From Inia geoffrensis (taxonomy: Eukaryota > Chordata > Mammalia > Artiodactyla > Iniidae): a stretch of 64,000 nucleotides of DNA. The DNA is taken from assembly GCA_036417435.1 (NCBI GenBank), contig CM070916.1:22700052-22764051 (forward strand), given 5' to 3'. The position numbers and the translations under genes are program-made. Position 1 is the first letter of the stretch; every line of letters begins with the position of its first letter. The notes under the pieces were generated by a model that did no database searches, had not been told where the DNA came from, and saw only the letters and a program-made list of their open reading frames with translations. Below are positions 13,113-24,190 of the stretch, piece by piece.

Positions 13113-13194
13113 AAACATCTCTACTACTTTACAGAGCTGGGCCGCAGGGAGGAGCTGGATGTCGCCTGGCTCTTCCACACCATTGATCAATGAT

Positions 13195-13345
13195 CAACCT
13201 CCACCAATATGTTTATGGCGTAGATTATGGTGATGGTTTCACAGGTGTATACTTATCTCTAAATTGTTTGTATCAAGTTTTATACAGGAAATACAGCTTT
13301 TTATTTATCATTCATACCTCAATAAAGTGGTTTTTTCAAAAAAAA
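13195..13345 (+). mobile_element. Old L1 3' end
   Basis: gattatggtgatggtttcac, gtgtatacttatctctaaat and cctcaataaagtggtttttt match the end of L1M-type 3' UTRs, including the aataaa signal and an A-rich tail. Confidence 0.58.
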
Positions 13346-13355
13346 TTTTTAATTA

Positions 13356-13568
13356 GGGCTTCCCTGGTGGCGCAGTGGTTGAGAGTCCGCCTGCTGATGC
13401 AGGGGACACGGGTTCGTGCCCCGGTCTGGGAAGACCCCACATGCCGCGGAGCGCCTGGGCCCGTGAGCCACGGCCGTTGAGCCTGCGCGTCCGGAGCTTG
13501 TGCTCTGCAACGGCAGAGGCCACAACAGTGAGAAGCCCGTGTACCGAAAAAAAAAAAAAAAAAAAAAA
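13356..13568 (+). mobile_element. CHR-2-type tRNA-Glu SINE
   Basis: A full-length copy from gggcttccctggtggcgcag to gtaccg and about 22 A. The A and B boxes are visible. It sits at the A-rich tail of an older L1, which obscures the target duplication. Confidence 0.95.
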
Positions 13569-13829
13569 TTATCCTCCATCGGATAATCAACCAACGCCCC
13601 TGTTACACCCACTGACATTCCTCTTTTACTGAGAACTTTAGAAACAGGTGACAATTTGTCTCAGGCTCCAGCTCTACCAACAGAGATTCCAAAGTCCAGT
13701 GTGTGTGGAAACCCATCCTCCAGTCTCAGCATCTTTAACCAGCCTCCACTACACGCAGGCACTCACCTCACAAATACACCCCCGGTGTATTTTACCACAA
13801 TCGGCCCCTCCTTGGCCTCATTTTTTCTC
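13569..13829. other. Short unique or unresolved stretch
   Basis: C-rich sequence between the SINE and the L2. It may be the upstream part of the same L2 but is too diverged to call. Confidence 0.35.
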
Positions 13830-14567
13830 CTGCTACACCCTGAACCCACTGATGCTCATAACATATCCCGAATCTGACCACTTCTTACCACCTGCATTGC
13901 CACCACTCAGGTCTAAGCCACCATGACGTCTCTTCTGGAATGTTATAATCAGCTCCTAAGTGGGCTTCTCAGTCCACCCTAGCCCCTCTACAGGCCCCTC
14001 AACAATTAGATAGAGGTTTCTTTGTTTCGTTTTGTTTTTTTAAATCAAGCCACACCTATGGTTGAAAACTCCTGGTTCAGAAGAAAAGCCTAAGAAGCCC
14101 AACACGAGGGCTCCCGTTGCCTCTGTGGTAGCCTCTCCAATCTCCTCCACATCACCCACCGCGCGCCGCCCCAAACCAGCCTCCCTGTTGCTATTCCTCT
14201 GACATTCAAGGCACGCACGCTCCTGCATTCGGGTTATTCCCTTTGCCTAGAATGCTTTCCTCCCAGACATCCACAGAGCCAACACCCGCACTTTCTTCAA
14301 ATCTTTGCTCAAATGCCAACTTTTCTTTGACCAGCCAATTTAAAATTGCAACCCTCCCAATCCCACTCCGCCGGTTCCATGCTACGTTATCTCAAAGCGT
14401 TTAATACTTTCGAACTTATATCTGTATTATATAATATTTATTTTCTACTTGCTGAAATGCAACCTTTGAGGATAGGGATCTTTTGTTCATCCACGGAAGC
14501 ATACCAGGCACTGAGAACTGGCACTGAGAGGTTGCCCCAGGAATATTTGTGGGAGAATAAATGAATT
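13830..14567 (+). mobile_element. L2 LINE, 3' half
   Basis: It contains aatctgaccacttcttacca, aagccaccatgacgtctctt, gttattccctttgcctagaa and tttgctcaaatgccaacttt. It ends with the L2 terminus pattern accaggcactgag and aataaatgaa. Order and orientation agree with L2 ORF2 into its 3' end. A T-rich insertion lies near 14025. Confidence 0.65.
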
Positions 14568-16164
14568 TCCTGTCACCCGTGCTCAACCATGTATCGGCAC
14601 TTCTCTACTGGAACCCTCTCCCTAGGCAAGAATTAAAAAGGGCTAAAAACAGCCATATCATCATGCATACTGGTTTTACTATTAATTAGTTGACTCCAAT
14701 GTTAGCCTTCTAACTGGATTTTGGTTCATTTTCTTTCCCATTTCCCACCACAGCTATTCAAAACTTCACCACCCTACACACACCTCCTATTCCATTTCAC
14801 ACCATCCCCTAGAGCTCCAGCAGGGTTCACTGTCCCTAAGCACACTGCCACAGAGGGTGACCACCCCCAAACTTGGGGTTCAACCAATAAGGCGGAGGAA
14901 AAACAAAAGGTTTTCATGTGGCATATACCACACAACAACCATAGTGAGACACAAATTAATATCTCACGATAAACTACTACTTATGAGGTGGTACACAAAA
15001 TGTGAAAAGACACATTGTTGAGTTTTAAAATAATTTCTTTAATATTTTAATAATGCCAATACTTTATCTTTCTTGTAAAAATAATATAAGTAAATTGATC
15101 ATTAAATCATAGCATTACCTAGCTTAGATAAAATTTTGTAGGGCCTTCAAATACATTGGACATTTAATTGAGACAAATCACCCTTCATGAAACTAAATAT
15201 GTTGACTCAAAAATAGCTATTAAAAAAAATGACCTATCAAAAGAGCTGGTAAAAAAAAAAAAAAGAGCTGGTAAGTGCATCAAGGATATATTTCAACAGA
15301 ATTTGTTAATGAAATTTATAATCAGTAAAAACATATAATGAAATTATTACTTTTACTGTAATTGTATTCTTCACATTAAATAAATTTAGATATATTCAAA
15401 GGATCCCTCAATCTTTACCTTTCTACCAGCCTCCTATAAACAGGGAAATACCCTACTTTCAATATTAAAACTGCTTACTGTTAGAAATATTAATTCCAAG
15501 ACACACACTGACAAAATATATTAGCTGACATCATCAAAAAAAATACATATTCAGATGTTAAATGCACAAAGCTAATCTGGGGGTGGGGGAAAGCATGAAT
15601 TTCACTTTTTAATATCATGTACATTTTAGATTACATTATCGACATAATGAAAAAGTTTGTTCATGGAGTAAAAGGTTTTTAAAAGAATTCATAAATATTA
15701 CATTACAAAGTGAGTGTCAACCACACATTAGTGATATCACAAGTTTCCCTTGAAGTTTACTGCCCCACAATATTTAGAAAAATTTGATATTAATTCAGCT
15801 TATTTTCTTTTTTTCTATATTTAGTTATAAGAAAAATATTTTAAAGAAAACATATTTTGAATCTTCTAAAAATGCCTGGTTAACTTTAATAGCCTATTAC
15901 TACTTTTGGAAGTAAACACTTCTAAGGTAAATGAGCTCTGTTTCAAAAGTAGTTAATAATTGTTTCTTTCTTTCCATAGATTACTGTTATCAACATTAAC
16001 ATTTGAAAATATAAAACAGACTCAATTTAAATACTAGGAAAAAAAGATTATATACCTTGTCTACACTTTATAAAAGGTCACTGTACTTTGCATGAATGTG
16101 GGATTTAGGAAATTCATTGTTTCTAAAATATCTAATACACAATAGGTTGATCAACAAGTACTAA
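14568..16164. other. AT-rich unique intronic sequence
   Basis: No interspersed repeat was recognised. It holds the small poly(A) duplication at 15237-15274 and a G-rich gggggtgggggaaag at 15579. An 83-codon open frame at 14721-14972 looks like chance. Confidence 0.5.
15237..15274. repeat. Direct repeat flanking an A run
   Basis: aagagctggtaa occurs twice, separated only by about 14 A. The arrangement equals a target duplication with a poly(A) tail and no element body. A simple slippage duplication is the alternative. Confidence 0.7.
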
Positions 16165-16510
16165 GTTTAGAGAGTAGAATGGTGCTTAGTAGGGGCTGGA
16201 GGGCGGAGAAATGACCCTGGTCAAAGAATACAAACTTCTAGTTACAAAATGATTAAGTTCTGGGGATATAATGAACATCACTGTGATTACAGTTAACAGT
16301 ACTGTAATATGTACTTGAAAGTTGCTGAAAGAGTAGATCTTAAATGTTCGTGCTGCAAAAAAGAACTGGTAATTATGTGACTTGATGGAGGTGGTAGCTA
16401 ACACCACAGTGGTGCCCATGTTGCAATACATAAGAGTATCCAATCCATGGGTTGTACATCTTACATTTACACAATGTCAATTATATCTCAATAAAGCTGG
16501 GGAAATTTTT
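16165..16510 (+). mobile_element. Old L1 (L1MA-like) 3' UTR
   Basis: It reads gtagaatggtgcttagtagg, acaaacttctagttacaaaa and tactgtaatatgtacttgaa. It ends caattatatctcaataaagc, then tggggaaa. The wording parallels 27020-27165 in this window. Confidence 0.75.
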
Positions 16511-17239
16511 AACATAAAAAAATAAAAGGTTTTTTAACCTAAAACAAAAGTATTTCTTTTAAATGCACCCTCAGAGCCACGTGATGGTTGCTATTTCCAT
16601 GCTCATATAATAGATGTAAGGAACCAAAAGATCCCCTCATCTCACCATCTGAGAAGAGCAGAGTATCACACAAGGAAATGGGAGACACAAGGGCCAGAGA
16701 GAATGCGGTGAGGATGGTAGCTCCATGGATTGATGGTGGAGGGTGGGCTAGAAAACACTTGCAAACACAGGAATCCGTGTTCAATTTGAAATTATTTGTG
16801 ATTTTTAGATTTCACCTTCCTTTATCACCATCATCTTATAAAATTTATTTTATACATACAACTTAGGTTAATGTGTGTACATGTATGTGTGTGTCTATGG
16901 AAGTGGTAATTAAGAAAAAAATTTTCATACGGAACTAATATGATAGAAGAGAGACACAAAAGCAAATGAAAGAAAGCAGGGAAGCAGAGGCAGGAGTAAC
17001 CATGAGACTGCAGACTGTGGAAATGTGCAGAAAACATCTGGAGAGCTTGAATTGCCATAGAATATGGAAAGAAATTTGAATTATTTTAGCTAAAACTTTA
17101 AGACGTGGCAATATCTGTACATAGAAGAAAAATTTTAATACATACAGAAACACAACATGGTACATATCCCCTAAGTGTGTATACAGATTCACAAGACATA
17201 TTCATAAGAGAAAATAAAGAACACGCAAAATAAAGAAAT
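16511..17239. other. Unique intronic sequence
   Basis: No repeat family was recognised. It includes a short GT-rich run at 16870-16895. Confidence 0.45.
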
Positions 17240-17760
17240 ATTTTTGGAAAGACGTTCAGGCACCCCAGTAATTAGGAAACGGCACGTTTTGAAAACAAGA
17301 TACCATTTCACATCTATCAGTTCATCAAATTTTATTTTAAAGTTCTTTTTTTATGAAAAAATTTAATTTTTTTAGAATTGTTTTTAAAATTCTCACAATA
17401 ATTTCAGAATTATTGGGAAGTGTTGGGAAGGATGTGGAATAAGGACAAAGAACACCAACTGCTTGTGGGAGTTTAAATAGGTTCAGCTCCTTAGAAGAGT
17501 AATTCTGCAAAATATCTGGTCAAGTTGACGAGCTCACAGCCTATAAGCCACAATTTCACTTCTACATATAAACCCTAGAGAAACACATGCCCTCGGAGAC
17601 ATGAACAAGAATGTTTGTTGCAGCACTACAAGTGCAAATATAAGTTGGGAATTATTAAAATGTCCATCACAGGGAGGGTAAATAAATGCCACATATCTAT
17701 AAAAAGAAATTGTATAAATCAATTCACATAGATGAATAAGAGATAGGGGGACAGATAAAT
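17240..17760 (+). mobile_element. Old L1M-type ORF2 C-terminal fragment
   Basis: The order of phrases follows the L1 ORF2 C terminus: gggaaggatgtggaataa, actgcttgtgggagtttaaa, acttctacatataaacccta, gtttgttgcagcactacaag and aaaatgtccatcacaggg. It is heavily mutated, with several stops. Confidence 0.62.
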
Positions 17761-18534
17761 CTCAAAAACATAGCTAGTTGTAACCTCCCACATGTCCTGG
17801 CCTTTACTCAATACATAGTTACCTTTTAAGAATCATCCCTTGTGATCCCTCATGTAAAAGTAAGATTAAGCTAATATGAAGATAACAAAATGATAAAGAC
17901 CCTGATGAAATGCCAACTCATCTTCTAGGCCATAAATGCACAGTTCTCACACTGAAAAGATTTAACTGAAAATGTATTTAATATTAAATCAAGAAAGAAT
18001 TGTTTAGCCTAACATAAGCAGGTTATTGTGCTTTCTAGGTAAGATTATCATAGCAATAGGTGGTATTATCATAACCTATCATCAGTCAGAATTAAAACAA
18101 CTAAAAGTTTACTTCCTAAAACTTAAAAAAGAAATACGGCAAAGTAACCTCTTAGTTCTACACTTCAATGTGTTTCCACACTTAGTTCTATGCTTTTCAA
18201 TTTTTTTGTTTAATGCAAAGCAAGCTTTATTTCCAGCTGAAAAGTAATTTAAGCTCTGGAACTTTCATCTAGAATACATTAAAATTAGTCATTTTCATAA
18301 TTAATAGCAGCTTGCTGACACAGATTCAAAAGAAAAAATTTTTAACATTTCAGAGATACAGGACAGTTGGATAAAGACCAACTGCACTGGTGGCTGCCGT
18401 GTGAGATAAGACACGAAACCACGCACTGCTTTAAACCAAGGGGAAAATGCAATCACATTCAGAATACACCACCGACAGAAACATTATAAGGTGCTCCTTC
18501 CTTGTTACTGGGAGCGGCGGTGGCAGGGGGGTGG
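17761..18534. other. AT-rich unique sequence
   Basis: Nothing recognised. A 73-codon open frame at 18026-18247 has no known domain. Confidence 0.45.
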
Positions 18535-18625
18535 CAGGTACGCCATGAAGCTTGTGGGATCTTGAACCCAGGCCCTCGGTAGTGAAAGTGCTGAGTCCCA
18601 ACCACTGGACAGCCAGGGACTTCCC
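18535..18625 (-). mobile_element. Older tRNA-Glu SINE fragment (cetartiodactyl type)
   Basis: The reverse complement reads gggaagtccctggctgtcca, gtggttgggactcagcactt and gggcctgggttcaagatccc. This is the head of an older tRNA-Glu SINE with A and B boxes, distinct from CHR-2. Its 3' part is degenerate, with a GC-rich ggcggtggcagggg stretch beyond. Confidence 0.7.
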
Positions 18626-18689
18626 TCCTTCCTAGCTTATAAAATCAGTAAACAAATGTTGGCATATCAGAAGCCTGAAGGAGCCAATA

Positions 18690-18785
18690 AAAGTAAAATA
18701 TCTTGAAAATTTGGGCAAGGTACCATCTAAGCACCTGGCGGTGCTGGCACTCAGTAGGTACTCAACAGAGATATTAAATGCATGA
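18690..18785 (+). mobile_element. L2 LINE 3' terminus
   Basis: ctggcactcagtaggtactc, then aacagagatattaaatgcatga, matches the L2 end 'cctggcacatagtaggtgct' with the ATGA terminal motif. Confidence 0.6.
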
Positions 18786-18859
18786 AGGGAAGGGAAGGAT
18801 GAAGGGGGAGAGGGAGAGCAGAATTCTTTCATTTTATTTCAGAACCAGCTTCCTGCTAA

Positions 18860-18960
18860 GTATCATTCATCCATTCATTCATTTATCCATGTATTCATGC
18901 AGTTCAGTTAATTACATTTACTGCGTATCTGCTCTAGGTCTAGAGAAAGAGAAAAGCCAA
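18860..18960 (-). mobile_element. Possible L2 LINE 3' end
   Basis: cattcatccattcattcatt followed by tactgcgtatctgctctagg resembles the antisense L2 terminus. The simple CATT repeat alone would be weak evidence. Confidence 0.42.
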
Positions 18961-20069
18961 CACGTCTCCTCAACACTGCCAGTCTAAGGCTACCTGTTCT
19001 CTTACCCTTGGGCCTTTGGTCAGGTAATTCTCAGTGTTAGAAATAACACTGTTCCTTTATCCTTGCACATAATGCTCTTTCAAGGAACAAATTTAAATAT
19101 TGTTCACCTCTATAAAGCATAACAAAAGTGAACAAAATAAGATTAATGTACTCCAGTTTTACTATTGTAACATTTATATAAATCTACTCATCTTCTCATA
19201 CATTAAGATATTCAAATATTCACTATATCCTTGTGCCTTTGACTATATGTATGTGGATATGTACATACATTTTACACCGGTTTTACAGTAGCTATACACT
19301 AGCTATACACTTCACAGTAGGTAATATCTGTTAGTGTAAAAGAGGACAATACTTTAATTACATTCACATTCTCACTCTTAATTTACCTGCTTTTTAAACA
19401 AAGATATTTAATTTTGAACACATTCCTATATTTCATTAAAAATAGGAATGTAATTTTTATTAAATTCCTAAATCTAACATTTCAACCCAAGAGGACAAGC
19501 TTACCAATCTTTCAGGTACTTTTAATCAAGAATGAAATTTAATTAGCCCAGAGAATGAAACTGTCAACAAAAATATTAACTCCTTCTTGTTCTAGATATC
19601 ATTCATCACTGAGTCTTTTGTGATAATGCACACTTTTAAAATGCCATATAAAAAACTGGAAACTTCCAGAATAAAGACTTAGTATACCATATATTTTAGA
19701 AATATGTGAGCTATTTGAAGATGAGAGAAATAGGAAAAGATCTATCTCTAAGGAAAGATAAAACTTCTTAACCGTATCTTTATAGCGTTTAAACAAAAGA
19801 TAAGCTTCCGTATTCTCCCAAATATTCCTGCAGTTTATTTTTGAAAATTATGCTGAAAATTTTGTATAGTTTTAAATTAAAGAAAACAAAAATTAAGCCC
19901 TATTCTCTTAGTTAAACAGAGATTTTAAAACTGACAAATTTGAAAGCTGGGTAAGAGTTGCTTTTTTTACAGTGGTTGACACATTCTTTGTCAACTTCCT
20001 CGATTTCTTCATGAGTCACACCAAACTTTAGTGTATAAATAAATAAAACATTTATAAGAAATATTTGCA
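18961..20069. other. AT-rich unique intronic sequence
   Basis: No repeat family was recognised. A small local duplication agctatacact lies near 19290-19310. Confidence 0.5.
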
Positions 20070-20225
20070 AAATCTTTTTTTTTCTTTTTTAAAGTATGAT
20101 CTCTATTTTTATTTATTTATTTTTATACAGCAGGTTCTTATTAGTTATCTATTTTATACATATTAGTGTATACATGTCAATCCCAATCTCTCAATTCATC
20201 CCACCCCCACCACCCCATCAGATCT
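20070..20225 (-). mobile_element. Short L1 3' UTR fragment
   Basis: The reverse complement reads gattgggattgacatgtata, aaaatagataactaataaga and cctgctgtataaaaataaat. This corresponds to the same 3' UTR block as 12860-12950 and then an A-rich tail. It is severely 5'-truncated. Confidence 0.65.
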
Positions 20226-22734
20226 ATGAGAGAAGGGACCATACTACATCCCAGTCCAAAGTCTTTTATAACCCACAATATGGCTAAAAGGACAGGGTAG
20301 TACTGCTGAAGTAGGAAACAGAAGTGAAATATTGAAAAATAAAAAGATCGAAATGGAGCACATCTACTTACGTGACTTAAGCAGTGAAATGATTTCCTCC
20401 GTTAAATTGCTCTCAAGCAGACTAAGTTTCCCACTAAAATGTATTAGCTTCTTTCTTCTTAGGAAACACAAAGGCTGATTTGTGTTCCGACACTTTCATT
20501 ACATAGAAACTAGACGGAGGGCTTCACTTATTGGTAAAGTAGCCTGTTCAGTTCTGATGCAGCAAATGTGATCTCTCACATGGCTTTTAGCAGCACATAT
20601 ATTTAGCTTGTTTTTATGGAACTAAGCCTAAAGCTACGTATTCTATTCATTAAATTAAAAGCAGGTATTCTTCTTGTAAGAGAATTTGTTCCAGTCAAGT
20701 TAGTCTTTAGGAAAATTTCTTCTAAAGCTGTCTTGCCTTCTAAGGGTTCTTAAATAAAATTGATATGTCACAAAGGGAGAACACGACAATTTATTATAAC
20801 AAATTATATTTAAGAAAGGCCCTACTTTTTTCACTTTTATAATTGATACTTCAATACACAGCAAAACTCACCCTATTAAATATATCAGGTGCAATTTACT
20901 AAACAAAAAATAACAAAAGTTATACATAATATTAACTGACATTCCAGTAGAGATAATCTCATGTCCTTACACTACTGATCAGCTGTCACCAAACTTTTAG
21001 CAATATCACCAAAAGTTTTCAGCAGCCTAAACCCATGTTAAAAGTCTAAACATTCCAGGTTGTATATTTCTCCCAATCTTTTGAATTTAATGTGCTCTAT
21101 CTTGATCAATTTATCCAACAATATGTGAAAAGGTTTTTAGAGTATATTGAAGACAGAAGAAAATGTTCAACTACTATTCATTGAGTCCCTATGTGATAGT
21201 AACTGCTGGCACTTTCTTTCACCTACATGGTTAACACTGCTCTCCACAGAGGTAGGTTTGATTTGTCATGATCTTCTTCGGCCATACCTTCTTACTTGGA
21301 GGGATTTAGTTTTGACACTAAAAGATGAGAAATCATAATGAAGCTTCCCTGTTCAAAAATCTTTAATGATTCTCTCAGACTCAAGTTGATGTTTCAAGTC
21401 TTCTTTCACGTGAGTCCAACTTACCTTTTCTAGCATATGGTCCACAATTCCTATCCACATCTCCCTGTTCTAGTAAGGTTGATTTATTCACTGCCCCCTT
21501 TATCTCTAAACTGTATTTTCCATATTGTACACACTATCATTTTCATAAGAAAAAATCATTACATCACTTTCCGTGGGTGGTTAATATCTTCTAGTTCAGT
21601 CAGTTCAAGCCACCAATCTTTGCTTAAAAGGCATATCAATATATTTGCCTCCAACAATTTCACATGAATAAATTCCATAACATAAATAAGGTTGTTTTCT
21701 AAGACATCTAAAAATATTACTGGATTAAAACATCTTCAAATCTGACATGTCACAATTTCTATAAAAAAATCATCAATTCATCATGAACTACATTTTATTT
21801 CAACTTAAATTCTGTCCTGATTTATTATATTTATTTTATTTAATAAGTACAGTTTTAAAAATTAATCAGCTTTGTGATTTAGTTCTGTATGTAAACAAAG
21901 CACAAATTATTTAAATAGATTGACATTCACATACTTATTTAAAAGGAATACGAGCAGAAGTTATAGTTTGCACCGAACAAAAGCAATAATTTTGTTTGAA
22001 AAGCAGTGTAATCTAAATATTTTCATTCTAACAATATACAGAATAGCTAATCCTTTATAAAAGGAAAAACAAATTAAGCTATTTTATTGTAGCAATAAGG
22101 AATTGTACAGAGGAGATGACTAAAATAAGAAAACGATCACCTGTTTATTTTATAACCCATTCATTTTATTTCTGAATATATTGTTTGAATTAAGGTTGAG
22201 TTCTGGTCGTAGCTGACCCTTAAACATCCAATTAATATTTCCTATTTTACTATTTATCAGACTTGTCTACCTTCCAATATATCACACTGGTGTTCTTAGG
22301 AAGATCACATGAAGCAGTAGAGGAAGAAATTAGACAAATATTTCTTCAATTACATTTTTGAAAATGAACCTATCAGTTTACCCAGTTAAAAGTGATGAGA
22401 CTTTGTTTTATAGACTGTTTTAATAAAATCTAATAATCACGTCTGTTCATACTGAAGTAAAACCATGGGTCAGAGTATTGCGGGATTTGGCAGAACCCCC
22501 AGAAAGGCATAAATTTCACTAACATTACAGACTCCCTACTCTAAGTCAATTGATATGCCTCAGAATGACCTCAGAAACAAGCTGTGAAGGTCAGAAAAAG
22601 CCAAAACCTCATTTTATACCAGAATAATATGCAAAGACAAAGAAGTAAACCCAGACAAATTTACCAGTATAATAATAATAATAGGTAAATTACATAGCAA
22701 GATTCATGTTCAGTTTCAGAAATGATACATTTAC
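20226..22734. other. Unique AT-rich intron immediately downstream of the GPC5 exon
   Basis: No interspersed repeat was recognised across about 2.5 kb, so this is one of the longest repeat-poor stretches. A short AAT run lies at 22670-22683, about 50 bases past the donor. It could hold splicing enhancers or conserved noncoding sequence, but nothing here proves that. Confidence 0.5.
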
Positions 22735-22737
22735 CTT
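22727..22737 (-). promoter_or_regulatory. GPC5: 5' splice site of the GPC5 exon
   Basis: Read on the minus strand the junction is CAAG|gtaaatg. The invariant GT is present. The +5 base is A rather than the preferred G, so the donor is somewhat weaker than consensus. Confidence 0.85.
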
Positions 22738-22896
22738 GAAAGGCAGCTGTGTTTCGAGATATCAGAAACTTTAATGTAGAGCTAGATGTCTGAAGCACCT
22801 GCTGCATATCTTGGCGAGCTGCAATTTGATAACTTTCCTCCATCTTCCTGGTGCAACAGGCAGGGTTTTTGGCTATGCAAACCTGAAGATCAGGCC
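22735..22896 (-). CDS. GPC5: Glypican-5 internal coding exon (probably exon 2)
   Basis: Glypican-5 is a GPI-anchored heparan sulfate proteoglycan of the cell surface that modulates growth-factor and Hedgehog/Wnt signalling (family knowledge). This exon encodes 53 whole codons plus split codons at both ends, from PDLQVC to TAAFQ. It includes CCTRKMEE and LKFLISRN, which are typical of the N-terminal cysteine-rich domain. Three cysteines are visible: one in LQVC and an adjacent CC pair. The upper end follows an intronic cag and the lower end is CAAG followed by gtaaat, so both splice borders are present. Two bases of a split codon precede the first whole codon and one base follows the last, so the exon is phase 1-1 and a multiple of three. 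No stop, frameshift or poly(A) tail is seen, so this is not a processed pseudogene. GPC3 is the main alternative, but the wording fits GPC5 better. No other exon was found, as expected for a gene with very large introns. Confidence 0.92.
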
Positions 22897-22925
22897 CTGG
22901 AATACATAGAATATTTTTCATAGTA
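22895..22925 (-). promoter_or_regulatory. GPC5: 3' splice site of the GPC5 exon
   Basis: Read on the minus strand the intron ends tgtattccag|GG. The last 30 intronic bases are rich in A and T with only short pyrimidine runs, so the polypyrimidine tract is poor. A ttactat element about 30 bases upstream could serve as branch point, by inference only. Confidence 0.8.
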
Positions 22926-23976
22926 ATTACCTGTTCATTTAACAAACATTACATGTTACGTGTCAGACATTAATGATCAGCACTACACATTACAGGTTCA
23001 TGTTCTGTATGCCCACCAGAAAAATGATGCCAGTGGGTTGACACCAGCCTTAGGATACCCTGGATCCCACAGGAAGCTGTGTCAGAAACTGGCCCCATCC
23101 ACCGGCAGGCAAAAAACACAAACAAAGGAAGGTTAAAAAATATGCTACTAAACAACAAATGGATCACTGAAGAAATCAAAGAAGAAATCAAAAAATACCT
23201 AGAGACAAATGAAAATGAAAACACAACAATCTAAAATCTATAGGATGCAGCAGAAGTTCTAAGAGTGAAGTTTATAGCAATAGAAGCTTACTTCAGGGAA
23301 AAAAAAAAAAATCTCAAAAGAACAACCAAACCTTATACCTAAAACAACTAGAAAAATAAGAACAACAATGACAACAACAACAACAACAAAATGTTAGTAG
23401 AAGGAAAGAAATCAGAAAGCAGAAATAAATGAAAGAGAGAATTTGAAAAAACAAAAAAACAGTAGAAAAGATCAATGAAACTAAGAGCTGATTATTTGAA
23501 AAGATAGACAAAATTGATAAACCATTAGCCAGGCTCATCAAGAAAGAAAGAGGGCCCAAATTAATAAAATTAGAAATGAAAAAGGAGAAGTCACAACTGA
23601 CACCACAGACATACAAAGGGTCACAAGAGATTACTACAAACAATTATAGCCCAATAAAATGGGCAATCTAAAAGACATGGATAAATTTCTAGAAATGCAC
23701 AATATCCCAAGACTGAACCAGGAAGAAACAGAAAATATAAACAGTCTAACTCCCAGTAATGAAACTGAATCAGTAATAAAGAAAAAAAAAAAAAAAGTCC
23801 AGGACCAGATGGCTTCACAGGTGAATTCTACCAAACATTTAAAGAAGAGTTAACATCTATCTTTCTCAAACTATTCCAAAATATTGCAGAGGAAGGAAGC
23901 TTTGGAACTCATTCTACAAACACAGCATCACCCTGATACAAAAACCAGGCAAAGGTATCACAAAAAGAAAATTACA

Positions 23977-24190
23977 GGGCTTCCCTGGTGGTGCAGTGGT
24001 TGAGAGTCCACCTGCCGATGCAGGGGACGTGGGTTCGTGCCCCCGTCCGGGAAGATCCCACATGCTGCGGAGCGGCTGGGCCCATGAGCCATGGCCACTG
24101 AGCCTGCGCATCCGGAGCCTGTGCTCCGCAATGGGAGAGGCCACAACAGTGAGAGGCCCGCACACCGCAAAAAAAAAAAAAAAAAAAAAA
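23977..24190 (+). mobile_element. CHR-2-type tRNA-Glu SINE inside L1 ORF2
   Basis: A full copy from gggcttccctggtggtgcag to cacaccgc and about 22 A. A target duplication aaaaagaaaattaca lies at 23962-23976 and 24186-24200, the second overlapping the tail. The host is L1 copy C, so this SINE is younger than it. Confidence 0.95.

Larger units (their letters stand above)
1..22734 (-). other. GPC5: GPC5 intron downstream of the exon (incomplete)
   Basis: No coding exon with splice sites was recognised between the exon donor and the window start. The interval is filled by interspersed repeats and AT-rich unique sequence. Its intronic status is inferred from the exon and from the known very large size of GPC5 introns. 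Confidence 0.75.

Noticed and set aside
13356..13440. tRNA-like heads of the CHR SINEs as tRNA genes
   Set aside because: Only A and B boxes are preserved; the cloverleaf and anticodon arm are not intact and the tails are SINE-specific.
18501..18545. GC-rich patch as a CpG island
   Set aside because: It is under 60 bases and adjoins a SINE fragment.
22735..22896. GPC3 or a processed glypican pseudogene
   Set aside because: The residues fit GPC5 better, and intact splice borders with intronic flanks argue against a processed copy.
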